Part shown: piece by piece, positions 56,689 to 64,000 of the stretch
How positions within the stretch are numbered: the first letter of the stretch is position 1
How the letters are laid out: the number at the start of each line of letters is the position of its first letter
DNA from: Shewanella oncorhynchi
Lineage (GTDB): Bacteria; Pseudomonadota; Gammaproteobacteria; Enterobacterales; Shewanellaceae
DNA: 64,000 nt
NCBI RefSeq assembly: GCF_012584455.1
Contig: NZ_JABAEB010000006.1
Coordinates: forward strand, 1 to 64,000
Direction of reading: 5' to 3'
Notes under the pieces: model-generated
Seen by the model: only the letters and a program-made list of their open reading frames with translations
Told to the model about the DNA's origin: nothing
The model's database searches: none
Made by a program: the position numbers and the translations under genes

Positions 56689-57387
56689 CTAACCTACCTT
56701 AGTGATCCGTGCGCGGGTAATACTCGGCTCTGCGGCGACTTGAGGTTGGCGTTCTTTGACTTTTTTATCAATCACATTTTTCAATGCAATCAATAATCCC
56801 ATCACGATAAATGCGCCGGGTGGCAACATAGCAAGGAGAAATGGGGTATCGACTTGCCATAGATGCATGGTTAACGATTTAGCCCATGGGCCGAGCAGTT
56901 GATCCGCACCATCAAACAGTGTGCCTTGACCTAAGATTTCCCGCGTTGCGCCCAGCACTGTAAGCACTAAAGTAAAACCAAGGCCCATCATTAGACCATC
57001 GAAGGCGGCACTAAACGCATTATTACGCGAGGCAAAGGCTTCGGCGCGGCCGATGATGATGCAGTTCGTCACAATTAATGGCAGGAAGATCCCAAGGGAT
57101 AAATACAGGCCGTAGGCATAGGCATTGATGAGCAGTTGCACTGTGGTGACTAGCGCGGCGATGATCATCACAAACACAGGAATACGAATTTCTTTGGGTA
57201 CATAGTCGCGCACCAGTGATACCAAAATGTTAGAGCCAATCAGCACCAGCATAGTGGCTAGACCAAGGCCAAGGGCGTTAGTGATCGTTGCAGTAACCGC
57301 AAGTAGCGGACATAAACCTAACAGTTGCACTAGGCCTGGGTTGTTTTTCCACAGTCCTTGCCACGCAATTTCGCGATAATTAGTCAT
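56689..57387 (-). CDS. rnfE: Ion-translocating oxidoreductase subunit RnfE
   Basis: Inner-membrane subunit of the Rnf complex, which couples electron transfer between NADH and ferredoxin to ion movement; in E. coli the Rsx version keeps SoxR reduced. 232 aa from MTNYREIAW, with GAGG inside the end of rnfG. Six hydrophobic helices and family segments [47 protein letters not shown] and [12 protein letters not shown]. It overlaps rnfG by 8 nt. Last gene of rnfABCDGE. Confidence 0.96.
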   Translation of the reverse strand: MTNYREIAWQGLWKNNPGLVQLLGLCPLLAVTATITNALGLGLATMLVLIGSNILVSLVRDYVPKEIRIPVFVMIIAALVTTVQLLINAYAYGLYLSLGIFLPLIVTNCIIIGRAEAFASRNNAFSAAFDGLMMGLGFTLVLTVLGATREILGQGTLFDGADQLLGPWAKSLTMHLWQVDTPFLLAMLPPGAFIVMGLLIALKNVIDKKVKERQPQVAAEPSITRARITKVG

Positions 57388-58018
57388 GGTTGGCCTCACA
57401 ATTTAGCGGCTGGCTGAAAATTTGTGCTTGGTTAGTGCTGAAATACCATACCGCGTTTTTGACTGCTTTAACATAAGCGCGCGGGGTGATGGTTGCACCG
57501 GTAAATTGGTCAAAATCGCCGCCATCTTTTTTAACTAACCATTGCTTATCATCTTCAGAGCCCAATACTTTACCAACAAACTGAGTGACCCAATTCGATT
57601 TACGTAGTTCAATTTTGTCACCCAGCCCAGGGGTTTCTTGGTGGGACAAGGTACGTACGCCTAAGACTTCACCTTGGATATTAATTCCAACAATTAATTT
57701 GATATTACCGCTATAGCCATCGGGTGCTATGGCTTCCATGGCGATAGCGACAGGCTTGCCTGCATGGGTAGCAATATAGGCCGGCATTGGACTATCCGTG
57801 CCTAATGCTTCTTTGTTTAATAGCAAGGTACACTGAGCGGTAAGCTCATTATCATGTATTTCATCAGGGATTAATTGTTGCAATACTCGCATCAATTCCT
57901 GTTGTTCTTGCTGCTTAATCTTGTCAAAGGTTTGTTGATTGACCGCGGCGACGAGACCCGTGCAAATCAAGGCAAACAGCGCCAATAAAAAACCATTTTT
58001 AATCATCGGATTTTTCAA
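57380..58018 (-). CDS. rnfG: Rnf complex subunit RnfG (covalent FMN)
   Basis: Periplasm-facing flavoprotein subunit, one N-terminal membrane helix and an FMN_bind domain. The FMN-attachment Thr lies in [10 protein letters not shown]. 212 aa from the TTG at 58018, chosen because AAGGA lies 7 nt ahead and the start then reads like E. coli RsxG (MLK...). The ATG at 58006 is an alternative. Other family parts are [15 protein letters not shown] and [18 protein letters not shown]. It overlaps rnfE and lies 74 bp after rnfD. Confidence 0.95.
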   Translation of the reverse strand: MKNPMIKNGFLLALFALICTGLVAAVNQQTFDKIKQQEQQELMRVLQQLIPDEIHDNELTAQCTLLLNKEALGTDSPMPAYIATHAGKPVAIAMEAIAPDGYSGNIKLIVGINIQGEVLGVRTLSHQETPGLGDKIELRKSNWVTQFVGKVLGSEDDKQWLVKKDGGDFDQFTGATITPRAYVKAVKNAVWYFSTNQAQIFSQPLNCEANHD

Positions 58019-58092
58019 CTCTTTTTCCTTAAGCTCTCGTTGCCAGCAGAATGACATTATCTTGTAGCATGACTGTAGTCCGCCCAATGGCC

Positions 58093-59154
<1,062 letters not shown>

Positions 59155-59168
59155 TTATCATTCTGTTC

Positions 59169-61727
59169 TTAATCATTAGCAACACTTGAATCGCTCGAAG
59201 CTCCGGCTTCTTGGGCGAGTGCCGCTTTTTTGGCTTTTGCCTTGGCGATAGTCGCAGCAATCCGTGCTTTTTTAAGCTCATCGCCTGATAAGGCTGCCGT
59301 TTCAATGGGTTCTGCGGATGGTAAAACGGCTTCAGGTTTGGCTGCTGCTATCGACGGCGATGCCATGTTAGCTTTAGTTTGAATGTCGTCAACGGACTCT
59401 ATTTCAGACTCAGCTGCTGATGCCGCAGCTATTTTCTTCGCTTTAGCACGAGCAACAGCGGCGGCCACTTTGGCCTTTTTAATCGCTTCAGCGTCGTTAA
59501 CGTCAGTAGCGGCAGTTTCTTTATCATCATTCACATCTGCTTGAACGCTAGCTGCGGAATCAACTGCTGGAGTCACGGTCTGAGTTAAATCATTGTCAGC
59601 ATTTGTCTCAACTTGCTGCGCGGCTTTTTTCGCTTTAGCACGGGCAACCGCGGCGGCTACTTTGGCTTTCTTAATCGCTTCTGAATCATTAACGTCACTA
59701 ACGATAATTTCAGTATTGCTAACTTCAATATCACTAGCGGCGGTTTCTGCTTGCTGCGCCGCTTTCTTGGCTTTTGCCCGCGCGACTGCGGCAGCCACTT
59801 TGGCCTTTTTATCATCGGCAGCGCTGGCTTTTGGTGTGCTGTCAGCCGTTTCAGTCGTTTCAAACGGCGCGGTATTGGCTTGCTGAGCCGCCTTTTTAGC
59901 TTTGGCGCGAGCAATGGCCGCAGCGACTTTGTCCTTCTGAGATAACGGCGTTTCTTGCGCGATAGCATCTGTTGCTAAGAAGGATTCATCACTGGCATCA
60001 ACATTCACCACATTGTTTGTATCAGCACCATTGGCATTCACTTGGGCGGCTTTCTTCGCCTTAGCGCGGGCGATGGCTGCGGCAACGGCAGCTTTACCCT
60101 TGGGCGCGTCTGTCGTATCAGTGCTTATTACGTTTGATTGATGATTCAATGATTCTTCAGTCGACAACTCTTCAGTTGCTGATTGTGCCGCTGCGGCTTT
60201 TTTCGCGGCGATCCGTGCCATGGCTTCAGCGACGGCATTTTTATCCGTGCCAGTCATAGTCGCTTGTCGGCGCTCTGCGGCTTCTTTGGCCTTAGCTTCA
60301 CGGGCAAGCTTTTCTTCTTCAAGACGCGCTAAACGGGCATCGAAACGCTGTTTAGCGCGCTCCGCTTGCTGCTTTTCATCGGCGGCTTGTTTAAGTGCAG
60401 ATTTGGCAATGCGGTAATACTCGACTAAGGGAATATCACTCGGGCAGACGTAACTACAACAACCGCATTCAATACAATCCTTTAGATTGTAACTGGCTGC
60501 TTTGTCATATTCTTCGGCCTTGGCGTGCCAAAAGAGTTGCTGTGGCAATAAGAGTGCAGGGCAGGCATTGGCGCATTCGCCGCAGCGGATACAGGCTTTT
60601 TCTTCTGGCGTAGTTCCTATTTCTTGGCTGCTTGGCACCAGAATACAGTTAGTACCTTTTAAAATAGGCACTTGGATATTCGCCAATGCATGGCCCATCA
60701 TAGGCCCGCCAATAATCACCTTTTGTTCAGGCTCAGGCGTGAACTCAGTCGCAGCCAGCACATGCTCAACAGGTGTGCCTATCGGTAACCAGTAGTTCCC
60801 CGGTTTACCGACATTTTTGCCCGTCACAGTCACAACGCGCTCAATCAGCGGTTTACCTTGGGTAACCGCTTGATGAATTGCAAAGGCAGTGCCGACGTTA
60901 TGCACGACGATACCGAGTTTGGCGGGAATCGCGCCCGAGGGCACTTCGCGGCCAGTAATGATTTGAATTAACTGCTTTTCACCACCAGAAGGATATTTTG
61001 TCGGAATGACCGTTACCCGAATGCTGTCCGCTGGGAGCCCACATTGCACGACTGCAGCTTGCATGGCTTTTGCCGCTTCTGGCTTATTATCTTCAATGGC
61101 GATAACAATGCGTTTTGGCGTTAATAGCCGATGAATAATGCCAATACCGGCGAGGATATCTTGGCTGTATTCGCGCATTAATCTGTCATCGGCGCTGATA
61201 TAAGGTTCGCACTCGACGCCGTTGATGATGACTAAATCAATTTCACTGACCGGATTAAGCTTAATATGAGTTGGAAACGCCGCGCCGCCCATGCCTGCAA
61301 TGCCAGCAGCACGGATCTTATCGATCATCTGTTGATGGCTTAAGTCATCAAGATCATTTTGCACCAGCTCACACCAAGTGTCTTTGCCATCGGCCTGGAT
61401 AACGCAAGTGTTAACTGGCAATGCTGAAGCATGGTTACTGGCCCTTGGCTCAATGGCAACGATAGTGCCTGATGTCGGCGCATGCACAGGTAAATGCCAA
61501 ATGGAGGTACCTTGAGTTAACGGTGTGCCTTTTAATACGCTATCGCCGATGTTTACCGCAAGTGTGCAGTTTTCACCGACTTGAGGAATGGGCACTAAGT
61601 ACGTAGCGGCTAAGTGCAGTTGGCTAATCGGCGTCGCGTTCGAGAGGAATTTGACTTCGGGTGGATGTATACCACCGGGTGAGCGCCAAAGGGTTCCTTT
61701 ATCTAATTGATCTAATAAAGTTAACAC
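59169..61727 (-). CDS. rnfC: Rnf complex subunit RnfC with extended Lys/Ala-repeat tail
   Basis: Peripheral subunit that binds NADH and FMN and holds two 4Fe-4S clusters. 852 aa from the GTG at 61727, which overlaps the end of rnfB by 7 nt and has GAGGA ahead. Order: RnfC N-terminal domain with GGIHPPEVK; the NADH/FMN-binding region ([32 protein letters not shown]); a SLBB-type domain; cluster motifs [12 protein letters not shown] and [12 protein letters not shown]. After about residue 480 there is a coiled, low-complexity tail with six repeats like [15 protein letters not shown]. Rnf/Rsx proteins of E. coli have a shorter tail of the same kind. Confidence 0.95.
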   Translation of the reverse strand: MLTLLDQLDKGTLWRSPGGIHPPEVKFLSNATPISQLHLAATYLVPIPQVGENCTLAVNIGDSVLKGTPLTQGTSIWHLPVHAPTSGTIVAIEPRASNHASALPVNTCVIQADGKDTWCELVQNDLDDLSHQQMIDKIRAAGIAGMGGAAFPTHIKLNPVSEIDLVIINGVECEPYISADDRLMREYSQDILAGIGIIHRLLTPKRIVIAIEDNKPEAAKAMQAAVVQCGLPADSIRVTVIPTKYPSGGEKQLIQIITGREVPSGAIPAKLGIVVHNVGTAFAIHQAVTQGKPLIERVVTVTGKNVGKPGNYWLPIGTPVEHVLAATEFTPEPEQKVIIGGPMMGHALANIQVPILKGTNCILVPSSQEIGTTPEEKACIRCGECANACPALLLPQQLFWHAKAEEYDKAASYNLKDCIECGCCSYVCPSDIPLVEYYRIAKSALKQAADEKQQAERAKQRFDARLARLEEEKLAREAKAKEAAERRQATMTGTDKNAVAEAMARIAAKKAAAAQSATEELSTEESLNHQSNVISTDTTDAPKGKAAVAAAIARAKAKKAAQVNANGADTNNVVNVDASDESFLATDAIAQETPLSQKDKVAAAIARAKAKKAAQQANTAPFETTETADSTPKASAADDKKAKVAAAVARAKAKKAAQQAETAASDIEVSNTEIIVSDVNDSEAIKKAKVAAAVARAKAKKAAQQVETNADNDLTQTVTPAVDSAASVQADVNDDKETAATDVNDAEAIKKAKVAAAVARAKAKKIAAASAAESEIESVDDIQTKANMASPSIAAAKPEAVLPSAEPIETAALSGDELKKARIAATIAKAKAKKAALAQEAGASSDSSVAND
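59221..60104 (-). repeat. Six diverged ~60-bp repeats encoding the RnfC tail
   Basis: The repeat core ([18 protein letters not shown]) is coded at about 60045-60104, 59881-59938, 59751-59811, 59614-59675, 59428-59486 and 59221-59279, with spacers of 75-165 bp that are acidic. A seventh degenerate unit may lie near 60185-60240. Confidence 0.85.
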
Positions 61728-62320
61728 CGCTTTTCCTCTTCTAACTGTGGGTCTTGGTTCTGAATCTCTTGAATGAGAGTCACTGGGATGGCATTTAAGC
61801 GCCAGTTCCAATTTTTAAGATTCTGGGTGACTGGGATCATATCAATACAATCGACGGGACAAGGCTCAACACAGAGATCGCAACCCGTGCAATCGGTCGT
61901 CAACACAGTATGCATAAGCTTACCTGCACCGATAATCGCATCAACGGGGCAGGCTTGAATACACTTAGTGCAGCCAATACATTCGTCTTCACGTATGTAG
62001 GCGACCTTTTTGACTTGAGATTGTGCTTCGGCATTCAGCGGCTCTGGCTCGACGCCCATCAGGGTCGCCAGTTTTTCCATGGTGGCAGTGCCGCCGGGAG
62101 GGCATTTGTTGACTTTATCGCCGTTGGCAATCGCTTCAGCATAAGGGCGACAGCCAGGGTAACCACATTGACCACATTGGGTTTGTGGCAGAATCGCTTC
62201 GAGTTCATCAACAATCGGATTGCCTTCAACCTTAAATTTAACGGCGGCAAAACCGAGTAATAGTCCAAAGACTAATGCCAATAGGGTCAACAATATGACT
62301 GCAATTAAAATTCCGGACAT
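61721..62320 (-). CDS. rnfB: Rnf complex subunit RnfB
   Basis: Ferredoxin-like iron-sulfur subunit, 199 aa. N-terminal membrane helix (about 4-26), a four-cysteine region [15 protein letters not shown] with a later KCPPGG, and two 4Fe-4S motifs [12 protein letters not shown] and [12 protein letters not shown]. The family's usual length is close to 190. The ATG lies 1 nt after the stop of rnfA; the ribosome-binding site is distant, so coupling is likely. Confidence 0.96.
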   Translation of the reverse strand: MSGILIAVILLTLLALVFGLLLGFAAVKFKVEGNPIVDELEAILPQTQCGQCGYPGCRPYAEAIANGDKVNKCPPGGTATMEKLATLMGVEPEPLNAEAQSQVKKVAYIREDECIGCTKCIQACPVDAIIGAGKLMHTVLTTDCTGCDLCVEPCPVDCIDMIPVTQNLKNWNWRLNAIPVTLIQEIQNQDPQLEEEKRC

Positions 62321-62321
62321 C

Positions 62322-62900
62322 TTACTTAACCAATCCTGTGAATCCCATAAAGGCGAGGGACATAAGACCTGCGGTGATCATCGCTATGGCGCCGCCTTTG
62401 AAAGGTAAGGGGACATCTGCGGCTGCTAAACGTTCGCGCATCGCCGAGAAGAGAATTAACACTAATGAGAAGCCTAACGCAGCACCAAAGCCATAGATAG
62501 CCGATTGGATAAAATCGTGCTTCTCGTTAACGTTCAATAGGGCAACACCCAACACAGCACAGTTAGTTGTGATCAGCGGCAGGTAAATCCCTAAAGCGCG
62601 ATGCAGTGCAGCACTGGTTTTTTGCACCACCATTTCAGTAAATTGCACCACAACCGCAATCACTAAAATGAAGCTCATGGTTCGCAGGTAGCTCAGATCA
62701 AAGGGTAATAATAGATACTGGTTGACGAGGTAACTGAGAATAGAGGCTAACGTCAGCACAAAAGTGGTCGCCATAGACATGCCAATAGCGGACTCCAGTT
62801 TACTGGAGACCCCCATGAAAGGACACAAGCCTAAGAATTTCACTAAAACGAAATTGTTGACCAGTACTGTACTGATCAACAAGAGGAGATATTCAGTCAT
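62322..62900 (-). CDS. rnfA: Rnf complex subunit RnfA
   Basis: Inner-membrane subunit, 192 aa with six hydrophobic helices. Typical segments are [18 protein letters not shown] at the start and [19 protein letters not shown] in the middle; the paired NNF and TTNC cysteines are known to hold a cluster with RnfE in this complex. First gene of rnfABCDGE; the promoter should lie in the 125-bp gap 62901-63025. Confidence 0.97.
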   Translation of the reverse strand: MTEYLLLLISTVLVNNFVLVKFLGLCPFMGVSSKLESAIGMSMATTFVLTLASILSYLVNQYLLLPFDLSYLRTMSFILVIAVVVQFTEMVVQKTSAALHRALGIYLPLITTNCAVLGVALLNVNEKHDFIQSAIYGFGAALGFSLVLILFSAMRERLAAADVPLPFKGGAIAMITAGLMSLAFMGFTGLVK

Positions 62901-63025
62901 CTCAATACTTTTCTAAACGGATCTTGGCCGTATTATCGACTTTTCCGTTTGCATAAACAACATATAGAATGCAGGGTTAACCATCTTTACTGTAAATTTT
63001 GGCGACGAATTAACCCGTTAAAGTA

Positions 63026-64000
63026 TTAAATTTGATCTGTAATCGCCATGGCTTGGGGCTGTGCTATGTAATAGCCTTGCAATCCATCAACTAAGAGTTT
63101 TTCGAGGGTGAGTTTTTCTTCTTGGCGTTCGACGCTGGTCGCAATAACCCGAATGCCTATCCGTCTTGCAACATCCACCATCATACGGACGAAGAACTTA
63201 TTATTGCTGTCTTCATCAATGTTCGATGTGTAGCTGCCATCAAGCTTTATGTAGTCTGGACGCACTTCACTGAAGAATTTGAAGGACGTAAAGCTCATGC
63301 CAAAACGCTCTATCGACACCCGTGATCCAACGCTATGTATTTCGCGAACGAACTTATAGCTTGCCCCTAAGTTAGACTGCATACCTGACTCATTGATCTC
63401 AAATACTAAGCGCGAGGCGATGTATTTTTGCTTGCCTAAAATGTCCTTTAGCCAAGCGACAAACATATCTTGATGCGCAGAAAATGCGCTGATATTGATG
63501 CCAAAGTTACCCGAAATGGTCGGGTTTTCCTTAAGCATTCTTAATGCACTGATCACCACCAGTTTATCTAATTCAGAACTCATACCGTGACGTTCTGCCA
63601 TAGCGATCACTGTGGTGGTCGGTAAAAACTTACCTTCGCTATTGTAAAAGCGCGCCAACAACTCGCGGTAAACCTCTACATCAGTTCGGCAGGGCTGAAT
63701 TGGCTGTTGGTAGAATTTTAATGCTTGGCGAGTGACTAAATCATTGATCGCCATTTTCCAGCGATCATCACCAAACTGCTCGTCACCATTGAGTTTTTCT
63801 TGGATATGATAGCTATTAGGTCCAAGGGTCTGCGCTATGCTGACTGCGGTATCCGCAATCGTCAGTAAATTAACCGCATCGGTACCTTGGTGATAGGGAA
63901 CTAAACCGATATGGGCAACAGATTCCGCTTTTGTCATCTGCAAATATTCATCGAGATAAATTTTTAATTGATCTAAAAATTTTGGCGCATCCTTCAGCAT
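63026..64000 (-). CDS. Protein with degenerate EAL domain, CsrD/MshH-like (partial)
   Basis: The gene runs off the right edge; the visible 324 residues are the C-terminal part. About 70 residues look like the end of a GGDEF domain, followed by an EAL domain from about 85. The EAL signature reads ELL (YRELLARF) and the DDFG metal-binding pair is replaced by ERFG, with NIS, EINES and IKLDGSY kept, so phosphodiesterase activity is doubtful. This pattern recalls CsrD/MshH, which steers CsrB-type small RNA decay rather than c-di-GMP. The upstream part needed to decide is outside the window. Confidence 0.65.
   Translation of the reverse strand: MLKDAPKFLDQLKIYLDEYLQMTKAESVAHIGLVPYHQGTDAVNLLTIADTAVSIAQTLGPNSYHIQEKLNGDEQFGDDRWKMAINDLVTRQALKFYQQPIQPCRTDVEVYRELLARFYNSEGKFLPTTTVIAMAERHGMSSELDKLVVISALRMLKENPTISGNFGINISAFSAHQDMFVAWLKDILGKQKYIASRLVFEINESGMQSNLGASYKFVREIHSVGSRVSIERFGMSFTSFKFFSEVRPDYIKLDGSYTSNIDEDSNNKFFVRMMVDVARRIGIRVIATSVERQEEKLTLEKLLVDGLQGYYIAQPQAMAITDQI

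Noticed and set aside
59593..59886. 97-aa plus-strand frame opposite the RnfC repeats
   Set aside because: It is the complement of the repeats and has the same artificial periodicity.

Overview
The window looks like chromosomal DNA of a Shewanella species (Gammaproteobacteria, Alteromonadales). The support is whole-protein resemblance to that group, a complete RnfABCDGE set next to nth, a periplasmic maltodextrin locus with a TonB-dependent receptor, a GlyGly-CTERM (rhombosortase-type) lipoprotein, and MITE-like elements with ATACCAATC ends. Base composition is moderate and even. I saw no prophage, CRISPR array, rRNA or tRNA. Placement in Shewanella is inference from recalled families, not from a search.

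Layout. 0-4.5 kb: a set of small envelope/stress-type genes (DUF4398 lipoprotein, 58-aa protein, two Crp/Fnr paralogues of which one carries a 1-nt frameshift, BON lipoprotein, DUF3309 membrane peptide, PRC-barrel protein), then a gap with two terminators and a possible small RNA. 5-12.3 kb: CPA1 antiporter, fadE divergent from a YafJ-type amidotransferase with FadR-, PsrA- and CRP-like sites between them, DUF3108 protein, alkyltransferase-like protein. 12.3-16.1 kb: a peptide deformylase gene framed by two inverted 265-bp MITE copies, then a rhombotarget lipoprotein, a DUF4274-like protein, a small membrane protein and a YaeR-type glyoxalase-fold protein.

16.2-27.1 kb: a maltodextrin/starch locus. 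Two periplasmic GH13 enzymes and a TonB-dependent receptor lie on the minus strand, divergent from a cytoplasmic GH13 alpha-glucosidase and an FHS-family sugar transporter. LacI-type palindromes sit in the divergent promoter region. The genes give a full route: outer-membrane uptake, periplasmic hydrolysis, inner-membrane transport and cytoplasmic hydrolysis.

27.3-33.5 kb: RsmB/NOP-type RNA methyltransferase, GAF-PAS-GGDEF-EAL protein, D-Ala-D-Ala ligase, GNAT acetyltransferase, an unrecognised protein. 33.6-43.4 kb: recC-recB-recD with 4-nt overlaps. 43.6-48.7 kb: MoxR ATPase / DUF58 / TgpA-type transglutaminase operon and an EAL protein. 49-54.5 kb: Slt-type lytic transglycosylase, RmuC, and MsrPQ periplasmic methionine sulfoxide repair. 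54.7-62.9 kb: gloA, a 27-aa YnhF-type peptide, a small membrane protein, nth, and rnfABCDGE. The right edge cuts a protein with a degenerate EAL domain resembling CsrD/MshH.

Most of the window is housekeeping DNA. The most unusual points are the inverted MITE pair around def, the frameshifted regulator, the rhombotarget lipoprotein with two membrane-targeting signals, tandem repeats at gene ends, the lysine/alanine repeats of RnfC, and small genes or RNAs that routine annotation would miss. I did not find a clear wholly new system.
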